NCBI GenBank assembly: GCA_902362805.1
Contig: CABIXY010000006.1
Location: 1 to 64,000 of the forward strand
From: Eubacteriaceae bacterium
GTDB lineage: Bacteria; Bacillota; Clostridia; Peptostreptococcales; Anaerovoracaceae
Length of the DNA stretch: 64,000 nucleotides
Direction: 5' to 3'
The notes under the pieces are model-generated. The model worked only from the letters and a program-made list of their open reading frames with translations, was not told where the DNA came from and did not search any database. Below, one piece after another: positions 25,350 to 32,493 of this stretch. The position numbers were made by a program, and so were the translations under genes. Each line of letters starts with the position of its first letter. Positions within the stretch are counted from its first letter, which is position 1.

Positions 25350-25418
25350 TCAATTATTCATTTTCAGCAATTCCGCAAAGATAGCAAACGGGAAAATTAG
25401 GATTGCAAGCAATATCAT
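25350..25418 (-). CDS. Tiny hydrophobic peptide
   Basis: 22 residues, MILLAILIFPFAIFAELLKMNN, a single membrane helix. A GGGGG run lies near the start. It sits between the last cassette gene and the terminators. Could be a small membrane peptide; support is limited to composition and position. Confidence 0.4.
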   Translation of the reverse strand: MILLAILIFPFAIFAELLKMNN

Positions 25419-25431
25419 ATTTTCACCCCCT

Positions 25432-25695
25432 TTATACCACTGTAAAGCGCTTGTATGTTGTCGGGGTACTGTATGCGGCGAAAATATCGGGCTTTTCTTC
25501 CTTTAGGGCTTTACCGTCAAGCCTTGTGCTTGTGACTGTTTTATTTGTTGCTTTGCTTGCGCCCTCTGTCATTGTTTCTTTATCGCCCATAATGGCAAGA
25601 ATAGCGGTTTTTATAGTGTCGTTCATTGCTTCCAATTCTTCAATTAAACGCTTGTTTTCTCTGTATTCATTACATAAACTTTCAAACTGTTTCAT
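25432..25695 (-). CDS. Cassette protein of unknown function
   Basis: 87 residues: coiled-coil N-terminus (FESLCNEYRENKRLIEELEAMNDTIKTAI), then LDGKALKEEKPDIFAAYSTPTTYKRFTVV. The final phrase recurs in small plasmid and conjugative-element proteins of clostridia that accompany the other genes of this cassette. AAGGAGG is upstream. Function unknown. Confidence 0.65.
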   Translation of the reverse strand: MKQFESLCNEYRENKRLIEELEAMNDTIKTAILAIMGDKETMTEGASKATNKTVTSTRLDGKALKEEKPDIFAAYSTPTTYKRFTVV

Positions 25696-25713
25696 GTTAT
25701 AACCTCCTTACAT

Positions 25714-25929
25714 TCAAGCGGCGAACCTTGCGCCAAAACAGAAATATATTTTACTTTTAGGAATTTCTACAAGCTCAAACCATGCGGGGCAATTTGCTAA
25801 CCGTTCAAACTCTTTAGGCGTATATAATTCATTTGCTATTAAAATACTATCGGGTACGCCTTGCCCGTGGTTATTCCATTTATACCGTACTTTATTATCA
25901 TATTGCGGTTTTACTCTGTAATATTTCAT
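25714..25929 (-). CDS. Cassette protein of unknown function
   Basis: 71 residues beginning MKYYRVKPQYDNKVRYKWNN, with ANELYTPKEFERLANCPAWFE. Similar small proteins occur on conjugative elements of gut Firmicutes. A GAGGT site precedes the ATG. Possibly a protein-binding adaptor; I do not recognise a function. Confidence 0.65.
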   Translation of the reverse strand: MKYYRVKPQYDNKVRYKWNNHGQGVPDSILIANELYTPKEFERLANCPAWFELVEIPKSKIYFCFGARFAA

Positions 25930-25933
25930 AGCT

Positions 25934-26344
25934 TTATACCTCTTTACTCAAATAATAGAAATGTTCTTTTTCCGCTTCAATCTTCCAATATTTGCCCCAC
26001 TTTTTCAGCTCTTGCAAGCAATCAAGCGGCGAACCTCTGAAAATATAGGGGTTTGAGCTATCGAAAAAAGTAAAATGTATATAGGTTTTTTCAGTAGAAA
26101 CATAAAACGCTATATATTTACCTGTTTCGGCATTGCAATTATAGAAAGTAAAAGCGTTTTCTAATTCTTCAAAACTGTTATATTGCCCTTGTAAAAAGAT
26201 ATTTTCCCAAATCCCCAGATTATAGAAATTGTTTTCAGGGTTTAGCTTGCAAGGGATAAAGAGAACGGAAAAACCGTTGTTATATAACTGTTTTGCCCTT
26301 GTTTTACTAACTCTTTCTAACTTGCTAAAATGGTATTTATTCAT
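25934..26344 (-). CDS. Cassette protein of unknown function
   Basis: 136 residues from ATG 26344 (GGGGG upstream; overlaps the previous gene by 8 nt). Contains FSKLERVSKTRAKQLYNNGFSVLFIPCKLNP and WGKYWKIEAEKEHFYYLSKEV. The opening phrase is typical of small plasmid or ICE accessory proteins. Codon use is more A/T-rich and less phage-like than the genes on either side of the cassette. Confidence 0.65.
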   Translation of the reverse strand: MNKYHFSKLERVSKTRAKQLYNNGFSVLFIPCKLNPENNFYNLGIWENIFLQGQYNSFEELENAFTFYNCNAETGKYIAFYVSTEKTYIHFTFFDSSNPYIFRGSPLDCLQELKKWGKYWKIEAEKEHFYYLSKEV

Positions 26345-26678
26345 AAATAACGCCCCCATTCAATTTACAAAATTCTTTCAATAATTTTTCTGTTTCGGCT
26401 CTTTGCGTTTCGTATGGCGTGGAATAATCCGCCCAAATTTTCCGGGCTTTTTCTTCAAACTCTTTTACACCTTCAAGCCTTGCGCCCGGTATACCCCTAT
26501 AACCTGTGCAAATCGTTACACCGTACACCTCAAAAATGTCAAAATTCCAACCGTACACGCCCGCCGTGTATGCTATCGGCTCATGATTGCGTAACAAATA
26601 GGATAAATCACAATAACCACAGCACCGAACATTTACCGAACCATTTACAACCGCTTTTCTTGTTGTCTTGTATTTCAT
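26337..26678 (-). CDS. Cassette protein of unknown function
   Basis: 113 residues. N-terminal Cys pair (VRCCGYCDLSYLLRNHEPIAYTAGVYGWNFDIF) and a C-terminal Glu/Lys helix (ETQRAETEKLLKEFCKLN). The pattern YTAGVYGWNFDIFEV recurs in plasmid and ICE accessory proteins of gut clostridia. AAGGAGG is upstream. Function unknown. Confidence 0.65.
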   Translation of the reverse strand: MKYKTTRKAVVNGSVNVRCCGYCDLSYLLRNHEPIAYTAGVYGWNFDIFEVYGVTICTGYRGIPGARLEGVKEFEEKARKIWADYSTPYETQRAETEKLLKEFCKLNGGVIYE

Positions 26679-26692
26679 TTTCTTTTACCTCC

Positions 26693-27007
26693 TTATTTTG
26701 CGTTACGCCTTGCAATCATGGCGTTATAACTTTCTTGCGGTGTCATATCCGCCGCCATAGGTGGAACGCTTGCGGCTTCAAGCCTTGAAAATTCCGCTTT
26801 ATTCAATCCGCAAAATGCTTTTATATGCCGCCCTGTAGTAGCAGACCAACCGCTCCACAACTTGACAAGCTCACCGCTTGCCATTCTTTTAATAATCGGC
26901 GTGTTATAGCTGTAAAGCGTTTCGCTTCCATCGGCGGCGATTTTTACAACCGCTTTTCCGTAAAAGCTCTTTCTTCCATCTGTAGGGATTAACTCATAAC
27001 TTTTCAT
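26693..27007 (-). CDS. Plasmid/ICE-type accessory protein (DUF8033-like)
   Basis: 104 residues starting MKSYELIPTDGRKSFYGKAVV, then TLYSYNTPIIKRMASGELVKLWSGWSATTGRHIKAFCGLNK. This family is known from conjugative elements and plasmids of Firmicutes rather than from phage cores. First gene of the cassette operon, with a consensus promoter at 27066-27094 and CAGGAGG before the ATG. Function unknown. Confidence 0.7.
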   Translation of the reverse strand: MKSYELIPTDGRKSFYGKAVVKIAADGSETLYSYNTPIIKRMASGELVKLWSGWSATTGRHIKAFCGLNKAEFSRLEAASVPPMAADMTPQESYNAMIARRNAK

Positions 27008-27065
27008 TTTTCTAACCTCCTGTATTTAATCCGTTTCGTGTTGTTTCTTGTCTTAACTTGATTAT

Positions 27066-27094
27066 AGTATAATCCTTTTTGTGTTATATGTCAA
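27066..27094 (-). promoter_or_regulatory. Consensus promoter of accessory cassette
   Basis: Minus strand TTGACA (27089-27094), 17 bp, TATACT (27066-27071). It lies about 60 bp upstream of the start at 27007 and drives the five-gene cassette. The remainder of 27095-27280 shows no gene. Confidence 0.8.
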
Positions 27095-27283
27095 CCCTTT
27101 TCGGATAAATTTTTAATCTTTTTCGTGTTATTTTTTCATCGTTTACGGATTGCTATATATAATAAGGAAGGAACACGAAAACGGCGGCGTTTTGCTTTAA
27201 TGTAGTGAAGCGACAGAGCGAAAAGGGGGTAAAATTGAAAAATCGTCAAAATTTCTGTGAGATTTTCGGTGAAAAAATGGCAT

Positions 27284-27345
27284 AGAAAAGCCCTCCAACT
27301 CTGAGCATAGTCGATAGTCGCAAAGTCGCTCAAAAGTCGGAGGGT
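27284..27345 (-). terminator. Terminator after small terminase gene
   Basis: CCCTCCAACTCTGAGC near 27290 pairs with GCTCAAAAGTCGGAGGG ending at 27344; on the minus strand the stem is followed by CTTTTCT. It closes the small terminase transcript before the accessory cassette. Confidence 0.6.
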
Positions 27346-27403
27346 GAAAGATAGTCGCTTAGTCGTTGGAGGAATCCTCGTCCGAATCGCTGTCAGAAAG
27401 TCG
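27309..27403. repeat. AGTCG iterons at the end of terS (possible pac site)
   Basis: AGTCG occurs seven times in 95 bp (27309, 27316, 27324, 27335, 27352, 27361, 27399), with one more at 27453 inside the gene. Small terminases bind short repeats in or next to their own gene to start packaging, so this is a candidate pac/recognition region. The role is inferred. Confidence 0.5.
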
Positions 27404-28045
27404 TTCATGCTGATTGGCTGTGATGTACCTCTGTCTGATTTCATCAGGTGAATAGTCGTTATCATTTTGCTGGTTAGGGGTAAGAACATACTCGGTCTTG
27501 TCCTGATACCCATAGTTGTTCTTGCCGAGGAAGATTCCAGCCACGGGATTGACCTTTCCTGAGTTCATATAGGTTTCCCATAGATTTTCCAACAAAAAAT
27601 ACGCCTTTTTTATGGTGCTTGCCACCTCGGGCGGCAACGCAGTTTTATACCCAGCTCCTCCCGTTGGTTGTCCTGTAGCAATAGCCCTTAAAGTCGTTCG
27701 GCTCATACCGTTCAATGCAATAGCCATTCCTGCCACTGTAGGCTTCATATCATACTGTGCATACAGAGCAAAATATTCATTTAGTCGCTCCTGCACTTCC
27801 TCTACATTATCCATATCAATATCAGGCATATTGAGCAGAGCCATCTGCACAGTCATATACTTCGTGTTGTCACCAGCGTCAAGGTTCAGCCCATTGTCAC
27901 CAATCACAGGAGAATTACCACCTCTCGGTCTACCTTTCTTCTTAGGTGCATATTTCTTCTGAATCGGTTTTCCAGTACGAGGACTTATCTCAACAGTCTC
28001 CTCAGAAACAGTCTTCTTGTCTCCGACAGTCTTCTTGCTATCCAT
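27359..28045 (-). CDS. Terminase small subunit (probable)
   Basis: Recognises phage DNA for packaging, 228 residues. Basic N-terminus (KKKGRPRGG), then a helical central region VEEVQERLNEYFALYAQYDMKPTVAGMAIALNGMSRTTLRAIATG (DNA-binding helix-turn-helix-like), then AYFLLENLWETYMNSGKVNPVAGIFLGKNNYGYQDKTEYVL, a phrase shared by small terminases of clostridial phages, and an acidic Ser/Asp tail. It lies 4.7 kb upstream of the large subunit, unusual because the pair is normally adjacent. AGTCG repeats overlap its 3' end. Confidence 0.78.
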   Translation of the reverse strand: MDSKKTVGDKKTVSEETVEISPRTGKPIQKKYAPKKKGRPRGGNSPVIGDNGLNLDAGDNTKYMTVQMALLNMPDIDMDNVEEVQERLNEYFALYAQYDMKPTVAGMAIALNGMSRTTLRAIATGQPTGGAGYKTALPPEVASTIKKAYFLLENLWETYMNSGKVNPVAGIFLGKNNYGYQDKTEYVLTPNQQNDNDYSPDEIRQRYITANQHERLSDSDSDEDSSND

Positions 28046-28288
28046 TCAAATCAGTCTCCTTTCCGAAAATCTTATTATTGTTATTCTACTTATTAGAGAA
28101 GTAGAAAACTCGTTTTTTCGTATAACTTTTAATAGTAGGGATTTTTCTATATAGAGGAAGTTACACGCAAAACCTTAATTTGAACTACTTTAACTACTTC
28201 ATCTCAAATCCGCAAAAGGATTGAAAAATAATCTCAAACAGACGATTTGACAAATGTCGTTTTTGATAATTTTTCAATCCGATTCAGA
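28046..28288. promoter_or_regulatory. Gap upstream of terS with GAAGTAG repeats
   Basis: 243 bp without a gene. TTCTACTT/AAGTAGAA forms a palindrome near 28094-28116, and CTACTTTAACTACTTCA at 28185-28201 repeats the 17-mer at 24230-24246. Both copies are preceded by a similar TTTTTCGTATAA stretch. It likely holds the promoter region of the packaging genes, but I cannot place a promoter with confidence. Confidence 0.45.
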
Positions 28289-28561
28289 CTAAATGAACTT
28301 TTTCGTCTCGAAGTAGTCGAACTCACTCTCCACCACGGGCATTTTGAGCTTCACAATCCGATATTCCTTACCGCATTTTCTTTTAATCCAAAAGTCATGA
28401 GCCGCTTCATAAAGAGAGCTGTAAGTAACCATTTTGCTTTTGCTCGTTCGCTGATGGGGAGGAGAGAAGCGGTAGTCTGTGCCATACACGAACTTACCAG
28501 TGTTCACATTCTGAATTGCGTACATTACTCCGTCCTCCTCTTTCCATACATCAATTTCCAA
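28289..28561 (-). CDS. Phage protein of unknown function
   Basis: 90 residues from TTG 28561, with GGAGG 8-9 nt upstream. MYAIQNVNTGKFVYGTDYRF then SSLYEAAHDFWIKRKCGKEYRIVKLKMP suggest a small alpha/beta protein. Its start overlaps the stop of the membrane peptide gene. Occurs in the early/packaging junction; function unknown. Confidence 0.65.
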   Translation of the reverse strand: MEIDVWKEEDGVMYAIQNVNTGKFVYGTDYRFSPPHQRTSKSKMVTYSSLYEAAHDFWIKRKCGKEYRIVKLKMPVVESEFDYFETKKFI

Positions 28562-28655
28562 AGAAAATCCCTCCTACATAGCACCCGACAATAAATGCTG
28601 TCACACTCGCAATCGAGCTGAGTGTGAGAAGAATCGCCGCAAATAACTTATCCAT
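28551..28655 (-). CDS. Small membrane peptide
   Basis: 34 residues, MDKLFAAILLTLSSIASVTAFIVGCYVGGIF: one membrane helix with a glycine-rich end. AGGAGG lies 8 nt before the ATG. Overlaps the next gene by 11 nt, which suggests translational coupling. Function unknown. Confidence 0.65.
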   Translation of the reverse strand: MDKLFAAILLTLSSIASVTAFIVGCYVGGIFFGN

Positions 28656-28659
28656 CGTG

Positions 28660-28905
28660 TTACCTCCTCTCGAAAATCGTCCTTTCACATTCCACCAGCA
28701 CAGGCGGCTGTGTGCCACCGCTGAGTATCCTGAGCCAAATATTACCGAAGATAAGAGCGAAAAGTCGCTCTCTGAAACTGAGCTTCCAACAGCTCACGCA
28801 GACAATGCCGTTTGTATATACCCAAAGGCTTTTACATTCTTCGTCTGTCATGGAAGCTGGCTTCAAAAGGTTTCGGTTGGCTTCCTTGAACTTAATCGGC
28901 TTCAT
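28660..28905 (-). CDS. Conserved phage protein
   Basis: 81 residues, MKPIKFKEANRNLLKPASMTDEECKSLWVYTNG then FRERLFALIFGNIWLRILSGGTQPPV. The phrase at the end is strongly conserved in small proteins of Firmicutes phages and conjugative elements. GAAGGAGGTG precedes the ATG. Function unknown. Confidence 0.75.
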   Translation of the reverse strand: MKPIKFKEANRNLLKPASMTDEECKSLWVYTNGIVCVSCWKLSFRERLFALIFGNIWLRILSGGTQPPVLVECERTIFERR

Positions 28906-28918
28906 CGTTACACCTCCT

Positions 28919-29107
28919 TCACCTCTGATGGTAGAATCTTTCTACCTTTTCTCGTAGATTCTTGACCGTAGTCTTCAAGCCGAAATTTTCTCGCTTTAGC
29001 TTTGTATACTCTTGCTCGACAAGTTCCATCACTTTATCAAGTCGAGCTTCTGCGTCATATCCGTCTCCGCACATGAGAGGACGGATTTTATCTTTTAAGG
29101 TTTTCAT
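28919..29107 (-). CDS. Small coiled-coil protein
   Basis: 62 residues from ATG 29107. C-terminal two thirds form a likely coiled coil (DKVMELVEQEYTKLKRENFGLKTTVKNLREKVERF). It overlaps the previous gene by one base. Function unknown; oligomeric scaffold or regulator is possible. Confidence 0.65.
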   Translation of the reverse strand: MKTLKDKIRPLMCGDGYDAEARLDKVMELVEQEYTKLKRENFGLKTTVKNLREKVERFYHQR

Positions 29108-29634
29108 CACACCACCTCAAATTCTTTTATCTTACGCTCATAGAGAGCCTTGATACGGTCAGGCTTGTCAGTGATTACTTCACACTCATTGCCGATATAT
29201 TCAATATAGATTTTCTCAGCGTGGGTTGGAGGAGTGTAAGGAAAAGTCACTGTCTTTCTGAATCTACCACTCGAAAACCAAGTGATACCTCCGTTATCAG
29301 AAACTACATAAGCGTCAATGTCCTCACAATGAATGATATTCCCGTGTTTATCTTTATCCATGAAAACACTCGAACATCGCCTGTTTTGACAATGAATCAA
29401 ACCATTTTTCTCATAAACTTCGTTCCACTCATCATCTTCACCAGTAAGAGGGGTGATAGGCTTAAACCTCAAAAGTCTCTCCAAAATTGATAGCGCATAG
29501 CTTGCCGAAAAATCACTGTGACCTTGCTTACTGAATTTTTCAATGATTTCGAGAATCTGATTGTTTATCCTATCCTGCATACCATCGTTGTCTTTATCAA
29601 TTCGAGCAAGTTCTCTTTTTGCATATTCGAGCAT
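29107..29634 (-). CDS. Conserved phage protein of unknown function
   Basis: 175 residues. The block from about 22 to 70 (ILEIIEKFSKQGHSDFSASYALSILERLLRFKPITPLTGEDDEW) is widely conserved in phages of Firmicutes. Two Cys pairs (HCQNRRCSSVF) could bind zinc. GGAGG is upstream. The conserved family has no established function that I know of. Confidence 0.75.
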   Translation of the reverse strand: MLEYAKRELARIDKDNDGMQDRINNQILEIIEKFSKQGHSDFSASYALSILERLLRFKPITPLTGEDDEWNEVYEKNGLIHCQNRRCSSVFMDKDKHGNIIHCEDIDAYVVSDNGGITWFSSGRFRKTVTFPYTPPTHAEKIYIEYIGNECEVITDKPDRIKALYERKIKEFEVV

Positions 29635-29636
29635 AC

Positions 29637-31145
29637 TTACAGCACCTCCTTTAATTTAACTCCCCAGTAAATAACGAATCCGCTGGAAGTCGATTTCCTA
29701 TCGAACCACTCAGGGTGTCGCTCCATCTCGGCATTGAACTTCCTTGCAGATAGGACATAAGCACCCTCGGATTTCGCCCAAATCTTAAAGGCTTGATAGA
29801 GGTCTTTTGCCTTAATTAGCACCCGAGATTCCTTTGTACCGTATTCATCGGCATTTTCAAATCTCTCACAGCGAGCTTCGAGGAATTGCAACACAATGTC
29901 GTTGTCATTCTCGTATTTCTTAACAACCTTGCGAAGCTCCTCGCTCATGGTAAGCCCACGCTCTTTGTAGCGAATATATCCACGAATCAGCCACATGAAA
30001 ATACCACTCATGTTATGCTGTTCGCACAGCTCATCTTTAAGGTGAGTGTCCTGCTCCTCAGGTGTGAAGTGGCGATTAAACTCAATCACTTTGATACGCT
30101 CAGAAGCAAACAGACTTTTGTCCGTTACCATCGGCAAATCATTACAGGAAAGCCAAAGAGTGAACTGCGGCTTGAATGTGATAGCCGACTGATATAAGGC
30201 ACGAGCTGAGATTTCCTCGCCGCCCGTAAGCTGTTTGATTTTCTCCTCGTCCAGCTTGCCATACTCATTACTTTCTGACATGGTGACAAAGCGTTTACCT
30301 TTAAGACCAGCGAGGGTAGGGGAAGCGGCTTCTGCGTCTTTCTGCCTGTCTCCACGGCAAATCATGCCGACAGGGGCAACTTTTGCATAATCACCCAGCA
30401 TGGTTTCGATGGTATTGAGCAAGGTGGATTTACCGTTTCTCGTAGTCTTGCCATGAAGAATGAACATACACTCCTCATTGCTCATACCAAGCATGGAATA
30501 CCCCAATGCTCTTTGAAGAAAATCAGCCTTGTCTTTATTTCCCTGAGTGACTTCATCAATGAATTTTTCCCATCGCTCACAGCGTACATCACGAGAGATA
30601 GTGTGACTGAAAGCGGTCTGCATGGTGAGAAAGTCTTCCCAATTATGCTCTCTGAAAGAGAAGTCTCTGAGGTCGTATGTACCATTCAGGCAATTTATGA
30701 GATAAGGGTCGCTGTCAAACTGTACCGCTGAGATACGAAGCTCTCCTGTAGCGTCTTTGAGGATTCTGTCTCTCATGCGTCTGTCACCCATTTTGTTGAC
30801 GAAGTTTGTATAGGATTTTCGCAAATCATCGTCTTCGATTTCTCCGCAGTAGAGAATCATCAGGCGAACGAAGTCTTTGATTTTCTCAGATACGAGAATT
30901 GCTCCTTCGTCTTTTCTCCAAGCTCCCTCGAAGTATGTGTACCAGCTTTTATGTTCAGGACAGTATCGAGCTTCCTGTGAGTAGAGCAGACCGAAGAGAT
31001 TTGCCATACCCATTTCAGACCATTCAAAGCCTGAGCTGGTTTCGTCAGCTTTTTCAGGGTGATAATGCTTAATGAGATACATCTTTGCGGACAAATCCTC
31101 GTCCATGATTACCCGTCCGTTTCGGGTCTCAAAAAGCTCCTGCAT
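29637..31145 (-). CDS. D5/P4-family replicative helicase-primase
   Basis: ATP-driven DNA helicase of phage replication, 502 residues. N-terminal D5-type region, then a superfamily 3 helicase domain with Walker A GKTTRNGKSTL near residue 225, Walker B-like KRFVTMSESNE, sensor-like LWLSCNDLP, and the typical C-terminal IKVIEFNRHF and WLIRGYIRY. The separate priming domain is supplied by the gene at 32570. Between the two primase/helicase genes sit the second DGR target, a small gene and a PemK-like gene, so the module looks interrupted by cargo. GGTG precedes the ATG. Confidence 0.88.
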   Translation of the reverse strand: MQELFETRNGRVIMDEDLSAKMYLIKHYHPEKADETSSGFEWSEMGMANLFGLLYSQEARYCPEHKSWYTYFEGAWRKDEGAILVSEKIKDFVRLMILYCGEIEDDDLRKSYTNFVNKMGDRRMRDRILKDATGELRISAVQFDSDPYLINCLNGTYDLRDFSFREHNWEDFLTMQTAFSHTISRDVRCERWEKFIDEVTQGNKDKADFLQRALGYSMLGMSNEECMFILHGKTTRNGKSTLLNTIETMLGDYAKVAPVGMICRGDRQKDAEAASPTLAGLKGKRFVTMSESNEYGKLDEEKIKQLTGGEEISARALYQSAITFKPQFTLWLSCNDLPMVTDKSLFASERIKVIEFNRHFTPEEQDTHLKDELCEQHNMSGIFMWLIRGYIRYKERGLTMSEELRKVVKKYENDNDIVLQFLEARCERFENADEYGTKESRVLIKAKDLYQAFKIWAKSEGAYVLSARKFNAEMERHPEWFDRKSTSSGFVIYWGVKLKEVL

Positions 31146-31151
31146 TTCCCA

Positions 31152-31622
31152 TCACCTCACTGTTACTCTGTCAAGAAGCTGTTCATAGAGCGTCTTGTAG
31201 AGATTCCTTTCGACATAAACAGTAGAGGTGCTGTTTTCTGTATTATCAACCTCTCTCTCTATAGAAACAGAGAGACCAAGAGAAACAGCCATAGCCTTGT
31301 CGATTGCCGCCATTTCCTCAGCGGAACAGCTTTTTATGAAATCTCCGATTCTGTCTTTTGTTACCGTATAAATAGTTTCACAAAGGGCAGTAGAAGGGAT
31401 TTTGCATACGATACCTACATGGGTAGGCATGGGCTTCTTATCTCTCGTTGTAAGATATACAACCTCTACAACAGATGAACTTTTATTAAGAATATCGTTT
31501 GATACGATAATAGCAGGTCTCCCCGCTTCATTTTCGGGGTCTGTAGCGTAATATTTTGAATTTGCAATATAGAAAATATCGCCACGCTTTATATCAGGTG
31601 TGTCACTCATGTAATATGACAT
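31152..31622 (-). CDS. PemK/MazF-like protein
   Basis: 156 residues. KRGDIFYIANSKYYATDPENEAGRPAIIVSNDILN and VYLTTRDKKPMPTHVGI are the hallmark phrases of the MazF/PemK barrel; these toxins cut mRNA at short sites. No antitoxin-like gene is adjacent: the upstream neighbour encodes a Cys-rich 58-residue protein. It may be a solo effector that shifts host metabolism, or may be held by another phage protein. It lies in the cargo segment with DGR target 2. Confidence 0.8.
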   Translation of the reverse strand: MSYYMSDTPDIKRGDIFYIANSKYYATDPENEAGRPAIIVSNDILNKSSSVVEVVYLTTRDKKPMPTHVGIVCKIPSTALCETIYTVTKDRIGDFIKSCSAEEMAAIDKAMAVSLGLSVSIEREVDNTENSTSTVYVERNLYKTLYEQLLDRVTVR

Positions 31623-31623
31623 T

Positions 31624-31800
31624 CTATTTTCTACCTCCTAACACTTTTATTGAACATTTCTGTTTGTCCTCAAGCCACCACGCACACTGTTCCTCAACAC
31701 AAAAGACAGGCTGAGTACCAATCTTAACATTGTTATTTTCATCTACTATAGTGTTAGTAGTGAGCAGAGGGCAGATTATTTTATTTCCTGTTGAATCCAT
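31624..31800 (-). CDS. Small cysteine-rich protein
   Basis: 58 residues: KIICPLLTTNT, VFCVEEQCAWW and KQKCSIKVLGG. Three to four Cys in two clusters suggest metal binding. Similar Cys-rich small proteins lie in phage replication modules. GAGG lies before the ATG, 38 bp after the VR2 hairpin. Not evidently an antitoxin for the adjacent MazF-like gene. Confidence 0.65.
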   Translation of the reverse strand: MDSTGNKIICPLLTTNTIVDENNNVKIGTQPVFCVEEQCAWWLEDKQKCSIKVLGGRK

Positions 31801-31837
31801 ATTTATAACCTCATTATGTTTGTTGTCAGTGTCTCAA

Positions 31838-31858
31838 CTCGCCCCATAAAGGGGCGAG
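31838..31858 (-). promoter_or_regulatory. Hairpin after VR2 (probable retrohoming signal)
   Basis: CTCGCCCC (31838-31845), 5-nt loop, GGGGCGAG (31851-31858). It has the same 8-bp stem, the same 5-nt loop length, the same GCCCC/GGGGC core and the same 3-nt gap after the stop codon as the hairpin after VR1. No T-run follows, so it is not a terminator. Confidence 0.82.
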
Positions 31859-31861
31859 ATA

Positions 31862-32440
31862 TTAAGATAAGAGAAATACGGGGCGAACGCCACTAGAGTA
31901 ACTGGCGTAGCCGTAGTCCGCACCACCGCCGTAGCCGACAAGGGCGAAACCGGAAGCGTATTCCTGATGGCGATTCATCAGCCAATACCATTCCCAAGCA
32001 CCTTCCTTACCCTGAAAAGCAATACGATTTCTACGCTTCTTCATAGGCTTCCAGCGTTTTACCTTCTTATCCTCAGCCTGTCCATAGACATTCTCACCGA
32101 AGATTTCTTTCTCGGAAGGAATGCGAAGCATATCACCCTCTGTATTGACTGCAATCATGCGGCTTCTGATTTCTTCGGGGAAGCGAGCAATGATTTCTCC
32201 ATTCAGGGCTTTGCGAAGGTCAGAGTTCATATAAGTAATATCGTCTTCGTCCATACCATCAATGTTCTTAAACATCGGATATTCCTTAGCGAGACAATCT
32301 ACCAGCACAAACAGCATACCCTCAGGTTTTTCTTTGACAGCTTTTGCCTGTACCTTTTCTCCATCGGTGAGCTTGAATTTAATAACATCGCCAACCTCGA
32401 ACATCTCTACATCTACAGTCATGGTTCTCTTTACTTCCAT
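31862..32440 (-). CDS. DGR target 2: variable DUF6273-like protein in replication module
   Basis: 192 residues from ATG 32440 (AAGGAGG 8 nt upstream; no better start). FEVGDVIKFKL near the start, MNSDLRKALNGEIIARFPEEIRSRMIAV and LRIPSEKEIFGENVYG match DUF6273-type lectin-fold proteins, and the end GVRPVFLLS matches target 1. The variable repeat covers about residues 161-187 and is glycine/tyrosine-rich (VGYGGGADYGYASYSSG). No signal peptide or membrane segment, and the gene lies between the primase and helicase genes, so the product is probably cytoplasmic and not part of the tail. Own promoter at 32494-32522. Function unknown. Confidence 0.88.
   Translation of the reverse strand: MEVKRTMTVDVEMFEVGDVIKFKLTDGEKVQAKAVKEKPEGMLFVLVDCLAKEYPMFKNIDGMDEDDITYMNSDLRKALNGEIIARFPEEIRSRMIAVNTEGDMLRIPSEKEIFGENVYGQAEDKKVKRWKPMKKRRNRIAFQGKEGAWEWYWLMNRHQEYASGFALVGYGGGADYGYASYSSGVRPVFLLS
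31879..31958 (-). repeat. DGR variable repeat 2 (VR2), remote
   Basis: Aligns without gaps to the template repeat 26.9 kb away. 17 of the 24 template adenines are substituted, and no other base differs across the 80-bp core; the match ends 3 bp earlier than in VR1. It has diverged further from the template than VR1, so it has been rewritten independently. Confidence 0.93.
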
Positions 32441-32493
32441 CTTGTTTTCCTCCTTAATCTGATTAAGATGATTTCTTGTCTTGCTGTGATTAT

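Noticed and set aside
24944..25384. 146-codon plus-strand frame in the GC-rich gap
   Set aside because: Low-complexity content, no ribosome site, and the open frame follows from high G+C; left as non-coding.
31624..31800. 58-residue gene considered as antitoxin of the MazF-like protein
   Set aside because: Cys-rich with no DNA-binding or antitoxin-like tail; not supported.
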